Shown here piece after piece: positions 10,752 to 20,164 of a stretch of 32,513 nt of DNA (within the stretch, counting starts at the first letter, position 1; each line of letters starts with the position of its first letter). Below the pieces are notes generated by a model, which searched no databases, was not told where the DNA came from, and was given only the letters and a program-made list of their open reading frames with translations. The position numbers were made by a program, and so were the translations under genes. The stretch covers positions 1 through 32,513 of the forward strand of contig JAJRVM010000065.1 of the NCBI GenBank assembly GCA_024277285.1, read 5' to 3'. This stretch comes from Planctomycetota bacterium (lineage in GTDB: Bacteria > Planctomycetota > Planctomycetia > Pirellulales > Pirellulaceae).

Positions 10752-10856
10752 CTAGGCTTCGTCTCAAAACTCGTATTTACCACCTTGCGTTTCACGTAAT
10801 CTGCTGAAAAGGGCATGGCTTTGCCGCGCGAAAAGACGTTTTGGGACAAAGCCTAG
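10752..10856. mobile_element. MITE-like element, 97 bp, CTAG target duplication
   Basis: GCTTCGTCTCAAAAC (10756-10770) and GTTTTGGGACAAAGC (10838-10852) are inverted copies matching at 13 of 15 positions. They are flanked outside by CTAG (10752-10755) and CTAG (10853-10856). A 4-bp YTAR/CTAG duplication and ends resembling (T/C)TTGTCCCAAAAC are what IS5-type elements leave. The 67-bp interior encodes nothing, so this would be a non-autonomous derivative or a deletion remnant. No transposase is present in the window. Confidence 0.6.
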
Positions 10857-10871
10857 GGTTCGTTTCAAAAT
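10857..10871 (+). repeat. Second IS-end-like sequence abutting the MITE
   Basis: GGTTCGTTTCAAAAT matches the left end of the MITE (GCTTCGTCTCAAAAC) at 12 of 15 positions, in the same orientation, and directly follows its right CTAG. A convincing partner end is missing; the nearest candidate, GTTTTAAAACGGGCC near 10950, is weak. It may be the stub of an older insertion. Confidence 0.4.
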
Positions 10872-11379
10872 GTCCCGTTCTGCATGGGTCGGTACTCCCG
10901 AGATTTGTACCACAGAAAGAAAATGGTTTGGAATAGTAGGTCCATCGAGTTTTAAAACGGGCCCCCCCCCATGCTTTGCCACGCCTAGTTTTCTGGAACG
11001 AGCACCGTTCTCAATCGTGCGCAGTGCGGGTAGGGGCGAGAAAACTCGGGCCTGACTGCGGGAACCGAAACCGAGGTGACGCGGAGGCCTTTACCAACGC
11101 GGCTGTTTTGCTCATCAAGCAGGTTTTTACAGGTTCTCTGTTGTGCCGCTCTCTGTTGTGCCAATGTGCGTCGCAGCGTGTCATGACCTATCGGGCACGG
11201 CGGCGGCGCGGTCGTGGCAAACATCGGTCCGGCAAAAGGCCCGAACCCTTACGGGGGGCGATGCGTACACTATAGACGACCTGTCATGCGCGTCCAAATG
11301 CGTTTCGGAGTTACTTAGGGCAACCATCCGGTTTCTGCGGATGGGGCCAGCAAACCGCCGTCTTTCACGGAAACCACCC
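10872..11379. other. Non-coding gap upstream of ABC cluster
   Basis: No gene is supported. The region contains a 9-C homopolymer (10962-10970) and a 15-bp tandem duplication (11135-11162). The promoter of the three-gene ABC cluster is expected here. An open frame upstream of the ABC ATPase start reads through part of it without homology-like content. Confidence 0.4.
11135..11162 (+). repeat. Tandem 15-bp duplication
   Basis: TCTCTGTTGTGCC occurs at 11135-11147 and again at 11150-11162 with GC between, so a 15-bp unit is duplicated perfectly over the 13 bases compared. It is non-coding and lies about 220 bp before the ABC ATPase start. Confidence 0.6.
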
Positions 11380-12327
11380 ATGAGTAGTGATGCCACTGTC
11401 ACGCAGGCCTCCAAGCCGGCCGATTCTTCCTCGAGCGACGTCGTCATTGAAACGCGCAACCTGACGAAGGTCTATCGCGATTTTTGGGGCCGACAAAAGG
11501 TGCAAGCTCTCAAAGCACTCGATCTCGACGTGCGGCGGGGCGAGATTTTCGGCTTGCTCGGCCCAAACGGCTCGGGAAAGACGACCACCATCAAACTACT
11601 GCTCGGGCTGTTGTTTCCGACAAGCGGCCGCGCCTTGGTGTTTAACAAGGATGCCACGGACGTGGGCAAGAACGAACGGATCGGGTATTTGCCCGAGGAA
11701 TCGTACTTATACAAATTCCTCAATGCGGACGAAACGCTCGATTTTTACGCCCGCTTGTTCAACATACCAGCCGACGAGCGACGCGATCGGATTGATCGGC
11801 TGATTTCCGACGTGAATTTACAGGGCGCGCGTCGCCGACAGCTCAAGGAATACTCGAAAGGTATGACGCGACGTATTGGTCTGGCACAAGCTTTGATTAA
11901 CGATCCCGAGCTGATTCTGCTGGACGAGCCGACGACCGGGCTGGATCCCATCGGCACGCGTGAGATGAAAGATTTGATTTTGCGATTGCGCGACGAAGGC
12001 AAGACGGTGCTGTTGTGCAGCCACTTGTTGCCCGACATTCAGGATGTATGTGACCGCATTGCCATCTTGCACCGGGGCGAACTGAAGGAGTTGGGACGGA
12101 TCGATACATTACTGACCTTGCAGGACGAAACTGAGATTCGCGCGAAGGGGCTAAGCTCCGAGGCGGAAGAGGAGATTCGGCAGGTGATCCAACGGCATGG
12201 TGGCGAGTTGCTAGAAATGGAGCATCCGACGTCGACACTCGAAGAACTGTTCTTGTCAATCGTTCGCGAGAGCGAAGCGCACCCAGGACGTCGAGCACTC
12301 GAACGCAAAGATGCTCCCAAAGCGTAA
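11380..12327 (+). CDS. ABC-2 type transporter ATP-binding protein
   Basis: Cytoplasmic ATPase subunit of an ABC exporter, 315 residues. Walker A GPNGSGKT is at 61-68, the signature is YSKGM at 158-162 in place of LSGGQ, Walker B LILLDE is at 178-183 followed by PTTGLDP, and the switch His215 lies in LLCSHLL. The degenerate signature and the C-terminal extension after residue 230 fit the ABC-2 drug/lipid-export ATPase group. The ATG at 11380 is preferred because the conserved fold starts about 20 residues in; the in-frame ATG at 11341 would add 13 Arg-rich residues. It is followed at 150 bp by its permease. The substrate is unknown. Confidence 0.9.
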   Translation: MSSDATVTQASKPADSSSSDVVIETRNLTKVYRDFWGRQKVQALKALDLDVRRGEIFGLLGPNGSGKTTTIKLLLGLLFPTSGRALVFNKDATDVGKNERIGYLPEESYLYKFLNADETLDFYARLFNIPADERRDRIDRLISDVNLQGARRRQLKEYSKGMTRRIGLAQALINDPELILLDEPTTGLDPIGTREMKDLILRLRDEGKTVLLCSHLLPDIQDVCDRIAILHRGELKELGRIDTLLTLQDETEIRAKGLSSEAEEEIRQVIQRHGGELLEMEHPTSTLEELFLSIVRESEAHPGRRALERKDAPKA

Positions 12328-12477
12328 CGGGGCCAACGACGGCACGCATGCCCCGCGACACGCTACGTTCGCTCACGGTCGCCGTTGTTGCAAAGGTATG
12401 ACAGCCCCTTTACCCGATATCATTATTCACGCAATCATTGTTCACGCAGTACAACAAAAAGGCATGTTCGTAACGCC

Positions 12478-14322
12478 ATGGAAATCCGACCGGAAGAATT
12501 CCTCTCGTTTGCTGAATGGTTTGGGCCTGCGGTGCAGACATTCATCATTGCTGTACCTGTCCTCGTCCTGCTCGCCATATTCGTTTGCTATGTGATCGCC
12601 GCAGCGCGGCGCGGTCCGGTGGAGGGCTTTTATGCCGTCGCCGGCGTGATTGCCAGCGCCATCGGGCGCGACCTCCCGGCCACTTCACCCCGGCGCATCC
12701 TGGCGATAACGCGTCTCACGATCAAGGAGGCGATTCGCCGCAAAGTGCTGGTAGCCTTTGCCCTGTTTGTGATCATCTTTCTGTTCGCCGGCTGGTTCCT
12801 CGATGTGCGGAGCGACGATCCCGCGCACCTTTACTTGAGTTTCGTGCTGACGACCACCAGTTATCTGGTAATTGTGTTGTCACTGTTTCTTGCCACCGTT
12901 AGTTTGCCAGCCGACATCAAGAGTAAGACCATTTATACGATCGTGACCAAGCCGGTACGCTCGGGCGAGATCGTGCTGGGGCGCATCTTGGGATTAGTGG
13001 TGGTGATCACCGTCTTGCTGGCCGGTATGGGGTTCGTCAGCTATATGTTTGTCGAACGCGGTATGGATCATGAGCATGCCGTGATCACGGAGAGTGCGGG
13101 GAAGATCCCAGCTGCAACCGAAGGCGAGGTGTCGCCGGGCTGGGAAGGAGAGACAACGCTGCAGTCGCATCACCGCCATACGTGGCGCGTGAACAACGAG
13201 GATAAAGGGGTTACCAACAAAGTAATGGGGCACCGACATGTCGTAACACGCACCGAAGCGGGTGATGATCCCCTTGGCAGTTACGAGCTCGGCGCGCCGC
13301 AAGGTGCTTTGCAAGCACGTGTTCCCGTTTACGGTAAGTTGCACTTCCGGGACCGCGAAGGGAATCCGAACGAGAAGGGTCTCAGCGTTGGCAAGGAATG
13401 GGAATACCGTAGTTACATTGAAGGACGCACCTTGATGACTGCGATCTGGCAGTTCAAAGGGATTACGGAGAAAGAGTTTCCTGACGACTATCTTCCGCTC
13501 GCGATGACCTTAAGCGTATTCCGTACCTTTAAGGCGGATATTGAAAAAGGCGTGCGTGGTGTCATCATTGTCAACAGCACCGACCCACGCAGACCGCTGC
13601 AATGCGAGCCGATGGGGTTTGAGTCGAAGGAATTCACCACGTTGGATTTTCGTATCCCGCGCAAGTTGCGCCCCATGGGCAGCGGTAGCAACGCACCGGA
13701 AATCGATCTGTTCGACGACTTGATTAAGGACGGCAATCTGGAAATCTGGATCCGCTGTGATGACCCAGTGCAGTATTTCGGGATGGCTCAGGCCGACCTG
13801 TATTTAGAGGCCCCATTGGCCTCGTTCCGTTGGAACTTCGCCAAGGCGTATGTCACGATTTGGTTGCAGATGGTGATCGTGGTTTGTTTGGGAGTGATGT
13901 TTAGCACGTTCCTGAGCAGTCCCGTGGCGATCTTGGCAACATTATCTTCGATTATGTTGGGCTTTTTCGGGCAGTTCGTCCGCGATCTCTGGACCGGTGT
14001 GGCGTTTGGTGGCGGCCCGATCGAGTCGATGATCCGGCTTGTGACACAGGATAACATGACCAAACCGCTCGAATTCGGCGCCGGCGAGATTGGAGTTCGC
14101 CTGGTGAAGTTTGCCGACAATATCTTGCTAACGATAATGAATGCCGTTGCTACGATCCTGCCCGATTTTTCGGGGTTGGGACGCGCTGCGGAATATGTTG
14201 CGTATAATCTAAGCTATCATGATCAATTGCTGGCACGGCAGTGTATAACGACACTGATTTACGTGACTGCTATTACGATCGTCGGTTACTTCTTCTTGAA
14301 AACGCGGGAAATTGCCGCATGA
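12478..14322 (+). CDS. ABC-2 type permease with large soluble insert
   Basis: Inner-membrane partner of the preceding ATPase, 614 residues. Hydrophobic segments lie at about 18-42, 90-108, 118-141, 168-192, 462-485, 487-510 and near 590-610. Between about 195 and 455 is a 260-residue hydrophilic domain rich in beta-strand-like sequence (for example TTLDFRIPRKLRP), probably periplasmic. That domain is much larger than loops in typical ABC-2 permeases. The ATG at 12478 gives a short cytoplasmic N-tail; the earlier in-frame TTG at 12385 adds a basic stretch without hydrophobic logic. Its stop overlaps the next start as ATGA (14319-14322), implying translational coupling. The substrate is unknown. 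Confidence 0.85.
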   Translation: MEIRPEEFLSFAEWFGPAVQTFIIAVPVLVLLAIFVCYVIAAARRGPVEGFYAVAGVIASAIGRDLPATSPRRILAITRLTIKEAIRRKVLVAFALFVIIFLFAGWFLDVRSDDPAHLYLSFVLTTTSYLVIVLSLFLATVSLPADIKSKTIYTIVTKPVRSGEIVLGRILGLVVVITVLLAGMGFVSYMFVERGMDHEHAVITESAGKIPAATEGEVSPGWEGETTLQSHHRHTWRVNNEDKGVTNKVMGHRHVVTRTEAGDDPLGSYELGAPQGALQARVPVYGKLHFRDREGNPNEKGLSVGKEWEYRSYIEGRTLMTAIWQFKGITEKEFPDDYLPLAMTLSVFRTFKADIEKGVRGVIIVNSTDPRRPLQCEPMGFESKEFTTLDFRIPRKLRPMGSGSNAPEIDLFDDLIKDGNLEIWIRCDDPVQYFGMAQADLYLEAPLASFRWNFAKAYVTIWLQMVIVVCLGVMFSTFLSSPVAILATLSSIMLGFFGQFVRDLWTGVAFGGGPIESMIRLVTQDNMTKPLEFGAGEIGVRLVKFADNILLTIMNAVATILPDFSGLGRAAEYVAYNLSYHDQLLARQCITTLIYVTAITIVGYFFLKTREIAA

Positions 14323-16037
14323 CACACAACGCTTCCTTCATTCGCAAAATCGTGTACGGTTGCGCTATCGTGCTGCTCCTGTTTCCACTGTTCTTGCTCG
14401 GGCAACCCGCTACTCGATCGACGAGTGGCGACCATGAGCAGAAGGGGCAAGGGACCGGTGGGGGCAAGCTGGCGCAAATGCGCGCGAGTTACGGTTTGTC
14501 GCAGGCCGAGTTGGGGGAAATCGATCCGGCCAGCGAAACGATGAAGATGGCAACACTCGGCTTGCGCGGTGTGGCCACGAACATCTTGTGGACCAAGGCT
14601 AATCACTACAAGTTGACCGAGAGTTGGGACAAACTGTCTGCTACGCTCAATCAGATCGCCAAGTTGCAGCCGAATTATATTACCGTCTGGGAATTCCAAG
14701 CACACAACTTGTCGTACAACGTGTCGGCCGAATTTGACGACTATCGGCACCGCTATCACTGGGTCAAGAAAGGGATCGAGTTCCTCATTGAAGGGACTCG
14801 ATTCAACCAGCGCAATCCCCGCTTGTTTTGGAACCTTGGCTGGTTCATCGGCCACAAGATTGGCAGGTCGGACGAAACCGATCAGTTTCGCCGATTGTTC
14901 CGCAAAGATCGCGATTTCCATGATAGCATGACGAACTATATCAACATGAATAATGCCCGGGGGCCGGACGGGTACCCGGACAACTGGCTCGTGGCCTATT
15001 TGTGGTACCTGAAGTCCGAGGCGGTGGTGGAAAAAGGCGTTCCCGTCACTTGGACGCGAGTCTCTGAGAATGGCAAGGGCTATGCCGACAAACGACGTAG
15101 CTCGGTCGTGTTCTATTCCGATCCGTCGATGGCATTACTTGGCCATGCTGATGCGGTCACCAAGGACTTTACGCCAGGCGAAAAAACGCGCAACGCATGG
15201 AGACGCGCCGGCAAGGAGTGGGAACGATTCGGAACGATGGATATTCCCACGTCGTGGGGACACACGGTTCGACTCAATACACTCACGCAGTTTGAAGAGG
15301 AAGTCGAATCGATGCGCGCGAAACTCGAGGCACTAGCGCCTGGGTTGCGCGAGAAAATACGCACGCAACGCCGTGCTACGTTGACTCCCGAGGAACTCGC
15401 GGCGTATGAGACGAAAAAACCATATAGCCAAATGAGCCAGGACGAGTTGATGGCCGCCGCCCAGGCCCGCAAGAAGCTTACGGTGACCGATCTTGACGTA
15501 GCCGAAGGGGCCCCGAAAAACGTACGCGCCAAGGCAAGGTATTATGCGAATCGAGCCGGAGAGGCGGGCGTCTATATCATCCGCATCAGTGCCTATTCGA
15601 CGCAAGTGAACTATGAGTACTGGCAGACTCGGTGCGAAGTCGAACAGTCGGAGACGACCGCCAATGCACGCGCGTTGATGCGTTTGGCCGACGAAAAGGG
15701 GGAAAGTGGTGCCCTTGAAGAGGCGCGTGATCTTTACGAAAAATCATGGGACGATTGGGCAAAGATCTTTGACGAGTACCCCCAGTTGATTCACGATGTG
15801 ATGGCCGAAGACCTCAGCGAAGTGATCTTGCGTTACAAGACGGTGTTGGACCAGTTGGACGAAGATTTCCCACGCGACTTTAAGCTCAAAATGCTGCTCG
15901 ACGCGAACGCACCACCGACGGAACCGCCTCCAGCAGGGTCAGGATCCTCAGCGGCAAAAGAACCGGCAGCAAAAGAACCGGTAAAGAATGCGGCAGCGGC
16001 AACAGATACGCCCACCAATTCGGGTGCGAAGCAATAG
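14319..16037 (+). CDS. Membrane-anchored helical (TPR-like) partner of ABC cluster
   Basis: A 572-residue protein of unknown function. It has one N-terminal hydrophobic segment (about 11-29, IVYGCAIVLLLFPLFLLG) that acts as signal or anchor, then a largely helical body with aromatic and charged repeats resembling TPR-type packing (LWTKANHYK, NPRLFWNLGWFIGHKIG). The tail is low-complexity Ala/Lys/Glu/Pro and includes a repeated AAKEP unit. The start ATG lies inside the permease stop (ATGA), so the two are probably translated together and act together. I infer a periplasm-facing accessory subunit of the exporter. No enzyme motif is visible. I do not recognise a named family. Confidence 0.8.
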   Translation: MTHNASFIRKIVYGCAIVLLLFPLFLLGQPATRSTSGDHEQKGQGTGGGKLAQMRASYGLSQAELGEIDPASETMKMATLGLRGVATNILWTKANHYKLTESWDKLSATLNQIAKLQPNYITVWEFQAHNLSYNVSAEFDDYRHRYHWVKKGIEFLIEGTRFNQRNPRLFWNLGWFIGHKIGRSDETDQFRRLFRKDRDFHDSMTNYINMNNARGPDGYPDNWLVAYLWYLKSEAVVEKGVPVTWTRVSENGKGYADKRRSSVVFYSDPSMALLGHADAVTKDFTPGEKTRNAWRRAGKEWERFGTMDIPTSWGHTVRLNTLTQFEEEVESMRAKLEALAPGLREKIRTQRRATLTPEELAAYETKKPYSQMSQDELMAAAQARKKLTVTDLDVAEGAPKNVRAKARYYANRAGEAGVYIIRISAYSTQVNYEYWQTRCEVEQSETTANARALMRLADEKGESGALEEARDLYEKSWDDWAKIFDEYPQLIHDVMAEDLSEVILRYKTVLDQLDEDFPRDFKLKMLLDANAPPTEPPPAGSGSSAAKEPAAKEPVKNAAAATDTPTNSGAKQ

Positions 16038-16045
16038 AATTGGTG
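16013..16045 (+). terminator. Possible stem-loop at end of ABC cluster
   Basis: CACCAATTC (16013-16021) pairs perfectly with GAATTGGTG (16037-16045) around a 15-nt loop, and the stem straddles the stop codon of the helical partner gene. No T-run follows, so it is at best a weak or processing-type 3' structure. Confidence 0.3.
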
Positions 16046-16359
16046 TGGCGGAAACTGGATCGTTTGAATCTTGAACAGACGCATCGCGTCGCTCCCATGG
16101 AAGCCGCGGCGTTGCGCGGAGCTGGATGACGTGGTACGCTTTACGGGCTATTGCCGCGGTTGCAACCAACCGTTACCTGCGCTCTTCATGCGATCCGGTG
16201 GCGATCCGCCACAGCATTCTCGATATCGCACAGTGGGCTGACGACGTTGAGCAAGCCCTGACCGACGATGATCGGTTTTGATTCGGTCTTGAGGCATGCG
16301 CCAACGGATACGCCGGTCAAGCGACTCGGCCCGTGTCGCTTGTTTCGAGCACGGCCGTG
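16046..16359. other. Gap between convergent genes
   Basis: About 310 bp between two convergent genes. I see no gene, strong terminator or repeat in it. Confidence 0.4.
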
Positions 16360-17592
16360 TTAGAATTGCAGTTTGATGCTGGCCAAGCGGCGTTCGGTTT
16401 CCTGCATGATTACGTCTTCAGCCGCCTCGTCGGCTGCTTCGTAAGTAGCCGAGAAGCGCAGGAACTCGCCCGCTTCATTCCACGGTACGGTGACCATCGA
16501 GTGTTCGGTGATCAAATACTGGCTGGCATCTTCCGCGGTTGCGAACGAAGGGCCGCCTGCCACACCGATTGGGGCACGGGTGTAGAGGAAATAGCTGCCG
16601 CCGGGCATCTGGCAGTCGAATCCACATGCGTTGAGCGTCGTGACCAGTTTGCCTAACCGCCGCCGGTATTTCGCGTTCGTATGCAGGGGAATCGATGGAT
16701 CGTCCAGCGCCGCCACTGCCGCTTTTTGAATGGCGATGAATTGGCCCGAGTCACAGTTGTCTTTGACGTCGGAAAAAGCTTGCACTACCTTAGCGTTTCC
16801 ACAGACCCAGCCAATACGCCAGCCGATCATGTCGAAGCCTTTGGACAAGGAGTGCACTTCCACTCCCACGTCCTTGGCACCCGGCAATGAAAGGAAGCTG
16901 AGCGGCTTGTCGGCAAAGGTCAGCACGATATGGGCCGCATCTTGAACGACGACGATTCGATGCTGCTTAGCAAATTCGATCACGCGTTGAAAGAAATCGA
17001 CCGTCGCCACCTGGCCGGTTGGGCTATTGGGATAGTTCAAGACCAGTAGTTTGGCATTGGTCAACACATCTTCGGGAATCGAATCCAGGTCGGGCAGGAA
17101 GCCGTTTTCCGCGCGTAGCGGCAACTGGAACAGGCTGCCACCATAGTAACGCGTGTGAGTACCAGCCACCGGATAGCCAGGTACGGTCATGAGTGTCACG
17201 TCGCCGGGATTGATAAAGCAAGCTGGCAGCATGGCCAAGGCGGTTTTTGAACCAATGCAATGGTTGATTTCATTTTTCGCATCCAGTTCAACACCAAAAC
17301 TGCGTTGCATGAAGCGCGCGACCGCTTCCTTGAACTCGGGCACGCCATTGTCAGCATAGCCACGGTTTTCCGGCTGATTCACTTCCTGTTCCATCTGCTG
17401 GCGAACCACTTCGGGAGCCATCGCGTCATTTTCGCCAATCCCGAAGTCGAGCAACTGGCGGTTGGGAGTGTCGGCCAATGCCTTGCGTTTGGCACGCTTG
17501 ATCTTCTCGAATTTGTAAATGTCCGATCCCATTCCGTAGCTGGCGCCACCAATGCGATCGGCAAACAGCTCCTGAAAATAAGGCGTGCTCAT
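16360..17592 (-). CDS. dapL: LL-diaminopimelate aminotransferase (PLP class I/II)
   Basis: PLP-dependent aminotransferase of 410 residues, the usual length for LL-diaminopimelate aminotransferase, which makes LL-diaminopimelate directly from tetrahydrodipicolinate for lysine and peptidoglycan. Visible residues: PLP Lys251 in HSLSKGFDMIGWRIG, Asp218 in VQDAAH, Asn186 in NYPNSPTG, the carboxylate-binding Arg259, and the N-terminal substrate region LLDFGIGENDAMAP. The start at 17592 is an ATG with AAAGG six bases upstream; the longer open frame to 17841 adds unrelated sequence. The assignment to DapL rather than another class I aminotransferase rests on overall resemblance to planctomycete proteins of that name. 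The gene is monocistronic. Confidence 0.8.
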   Translation of the reverse strand: MSTPYFQELFADRIGGASYGMGSDIYKFEKIKRAKRKALADTPNRQLLDFGIGENDAMAPEVVRQQMEQEVNQPENRGYADNGVPEFKEAVARFMQRSFGVELDAKNEINHCIGSKTALAMLPACFINPGDVTLMTVPGYPVAGTHTRYYGGSLFQLPLRAENGFLPDLDSIPEDVLTNAKLLVLNYPNSPTGQVATVDFFQRVIEFAKQHRIVVVQDAAHIVLTFADKPLSFLSLPGAKDVGVEVHSLSKGFDMIGWRIGWVCGNAKVVQAFSDVKDNCDSGQFIAIQKAAVAALDDPSIPLHTNAKYRRRLGKLVTTLNACGFDCQMPGGSYFLYTRAPIGVAGGPSFATAEDASQYLITEHSMVTVPWNEAGEFLRFSATYEAADEAAEDVIMQETERRLASIKLQF

Positions 17593-17864
17593 TCCCTGCC
17601 TTTCAAAAAAACTTAACGCGAATCGAATCTGCACATCACGGCCCACGCCAATGCGGCGTTGTCCCTCGCGCCGCCGCACGAGCCCAGAGGCAGCCAGCGA
17701 CCGCAACAGCTTCCGGAAGCTGGCCGTTCGATGGGGCCCAGCCGTTCCCGGCTCACCATGGAAGTATCCAGCAGCTCGTTGGACGTTCGTAGATTGTATC
17801 GAGAACACTCGCCGCGTGACAGGTGACAGGTCGTCGGCCAACGCATCACTCGAACGACGCGAAA

Positions 17865-19775
17865 CTAGTCCACGGTGTCGAATTGGTCGGGGATGGCGAT
17901 CGAAGCTTCCTCGGGATCACGCACGCCAAGTTCGCCACAGCCAACGACTAAACCGCGCAACTCGTCATCGCTCTTGCGACGACCGGTCAGCAAGCTCATA
18001 ACATAGCCGGTCACAAGTGAGAAGACGACGCCGATCGTCAACGGCCAGATGCCGTTGAGTTTGAAATCCCAGAACCAGAGCCACGCAAAGGACTCGTACG
18101 TATTGGCGATCATCAGCCAGAGCGTGAATAGCGTGCCGGCACCCAGCGTCCAGAGCATTCCCTTGGCGGTAGCGCGACGCGTGAACATGCCTAGCAGGAA
18201 TACGGCGAGTAAAGGCCCGCCGAACGTATTCACAACGGCGACCATGATCGTGAAAATGTCATTGATCTGGGCGATGAACAAGGAGAAGCCGGTTGCCACA
18301 AGACCGATGATCAAAACCAATGGGCGGCCAATGCGTAATTCATCTGCTTCGCTAAGTTCTTCCACCGGTTTATTGACATGGCGCGCCAGCCAGTGCCGAC
18401 CGATTCCCAAGCGACGATGAAAGTCGGTGATCAACAGCGTGCAGATCGAATTCAGACCGGAGTCCATGGACGACATCGAGGCGGCGAGCAACGCGGCGAG
18501 AATCAGTCCTCCCAGCCCGTACGACAATTGACTGGTAATGAAGTGAGGCAACAGCTCGTCTTTGGCCAGCTTGTTGAGCATGATTTCTCCTCGCTCGGCG
18601 GTATCGCCTCGTGGCAGTCGCATGGCGAGTCGTTGTACATTGATTCGTTTACCATTCTCATCCGCGATGACCAGGTCGCGTGTATCGGTGAACGGTTGCG
18701 TCGAATTGGGACGCAACAGACGCCGTTCGTCGACCAGCTGTTGGATGTTTTCAGGTGTGATGGCATTGGTCCGCCATTCGATCAACGGTGCGCCATCGGC
18801 ATCGCGCATCGACGTCCGGTCCTGGTGGTCGATATTCGCAACCCAAATAGGCCGCATTTGATCGGGATGGTCGTGATAAAAGGCCAGCAGCGAGGTCCCC
18901 GCATACATCAGCGCCGGGATCATGATCGACACACTGATGCAATTGAGTACGAAAGATCGCCGTGCAGTGGTCAGGCTCTTGGCGGTCAAGTAACGCTGAA
19001 CCGTGATTTGATCGGCGATGTAGAACGAGAGTGAGGCCAGTAGGAAGTGAGGAAAGATCCCCCAGAACGACCATTTTTCGGCAAGTGAGAGGACGGGATC
19101 GACAATGGTGGCACGGTCGAGTTGGCGCGTCACCTCGGCAACGCGCGCCGGGCCACCGTCCAGTTGATACCAGACGGCGCCAATAATCAGGAACAGACCG
19201 CCCGCCATGACCAACGCCTGAATGACATCGGTCCAGATCACCGCTTTCATGCCGCCCAGGAAGGTATAGCAAGTGCTGACGAGCCCCAGGATCAGCAGTA
19301 GCCACCACGTGTCGATCTGCAGCCCGGCGGCGACGATCAGTACCTTGCAAGGCGCATAGAGTACTCCGCCCAGCCAAAGCAATCGCCAGACGACGAACAA
19401 GGCGCTTGATACGAAACGCGTTGTGACATCGAAACGCATCTCGATGTATTCGTAGATGCTATAGATATTCAGCCGATGGAAGAGCGGCAGTACGACATAT
19501 ACGAGCAGCGGTAAGGTAAGCCAGACCGCGACCGGCATCAGTAGGAATTTGTAACCTACATAGTAGGCTTCGCCGGGAACGCCACTGTAGCTTAACGCCG
19601 ATAAGAGTGTGGCCATGATCGACAGGCCGACCGGAAACCAGCCCATGGAGCGGCCAGCCAGAAAGAAATCGCCCAACGTATGTTGCTCGCGACTGAAGTA
19701 GATGCCAACGCCAATCATGGCGAGCAAGTAGAGTGCGAGTACCGCGTAGTCGACGGAGGCGAGCGCGAGGAGCAT
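17865..19775 (-). CDS. Sodium:solute symporter (SSS family) with inserted loop
   Basis: Inner-membrane Na+-coupled transporter of 636 residues with about 13 hydrophobic segments. Family hallmarks are the N-terminal DFFLAGRSMGWFPVGLS, the GVPGEAY helix, and AASMSSMDSGLNSI near 431-444, which carries the Na2-site serines. Between about 303 and 398 is a hydrophilic insert of roughly 95 residues absent from typical members; it falls before the SSMDSGLNS helix and is probably extracytoplasmic. The substrate (sugar, amino acid, sialate or other) cannot be read. The ATG at 19775 puts the first helix at the N-terminus; the upstream TTG at 19844 is rejected. It has no strong ribosome site. The 320-bp upstream gap carries repeat copy B. 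Confidence 0.88.
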   Translation of the reverse strand: MLLALASVDYAVLALYLLAMIGVGIYFSREQHTLGDFFLAGRSMGWFPVGLSIMATLLSALSYSGVPGEAYYVGYKFLLMPVAVWLTLPLLVYVVLPLFHRLNIYSIYEYIEMRFDVTTRFVSSALFVVWRLLWLGGVLYAPCKVLIVAAGLQIDTWWLLLILGLVSTCYTFLGGMKAVIWTDVIQALVMAGGLFLIIGAVWYQLDGGPARVAEVTRQLDRATIVDPVLSLAEKWSFWGIFPHFLLASLSFYIADQITVQRYLTAKSLTTARRSFVLNCISVSIMIPALMYAGTSLLAFYHDHPDQMRPIWVANIDHQDRTSMRDADGAPLIEWRTNAITPENIQQLVDERRLLRPNSTQPFTDTRDLVIADENGKRINVQRLAMRLPRGDTAERGEIMLNKLAKDELLPHFITSQLSYGLGGLILAALLAASMSSMDSGLNSICTLLITDFHRRLGIGRHWLARHVNKPVEELSEADELRIGRPLVLIIGLVATGFSLFIAQINDIFTIMVAVVNTFGGPLLAVFLLGMFTRRATAKGMLWTLGAGTLFTLWLMIANTYESFAWLWFWDFKLNGIWPLTIGVVFSLVTGYVMSLLTGRRKSDDELRGLVVGCGELGVRDPEEASIAIPDQFDTVD

Positions 19776-20026
19776 GGTTGGAGGATCCCGTTGAGTTGGT
19801 TGGTTGTTGGAGGCAGCGGGAAAGCGAGCGAGCTGCCTAACCAAAATAGACTACCGAGCCCCCCATCCGCAACCACCGAAGAGAAGCGGTTTTTGCAAAC
19901 GCGTGTGCAGGCCAGCCAGACGCTGGCCTGGTCAACAAGTCGAACAATGAGAGAACGGGGACTGCTAGGTGCTTGTTGGTTTATTGCGCCGGAATCGAGG
20001 AGATAGCTGCAAGATAAGCCCCGAAA

Positions 20027-20090
20027 GGCCGATGCCAGTGACAGAAAAGCAACGCAACAAAGCCAGCAACGACGACTTAAGCAATTGATC
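20027..20090 (-). repeat. Dispersed repeat, copy B
   Basis: The reverse complement of this stretch matches 891-968. It shares the GATCAATTGCTTAAGTCG start, the TTGTTGCGTTGCTTTTC core and the TCGGCC end, but carries one 14-bp CTTTTCT unit where copy A has two. It lies about 250 bp upstream of the symporter start and is oriented toward that gene. The rest of the 19776-20164 gap shows no gene. Confidence 0.8.
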
Positions 20091-20164
20091 ACCCCCGATT
20101 AGGGTCGCATGGCGAGGCCTACTCGTTCGTGACACATCACGTAAGAGTCGCGGTGCCATGCTGG

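Noticed and set aside
14286..14921. 211-codon minus-strand open frame opposite the ABC partner gene
   Set aside because: No ribosome site or motif, and the plus strand carries the coupled gene.
17593..17841. N-terminal extension of the aminotransferase to 17841
   Set aside because: The extra 83 residues do not resemble aminotransferases; the ATG at 17592 has a ribosome site and gives the normal 410-residue length.
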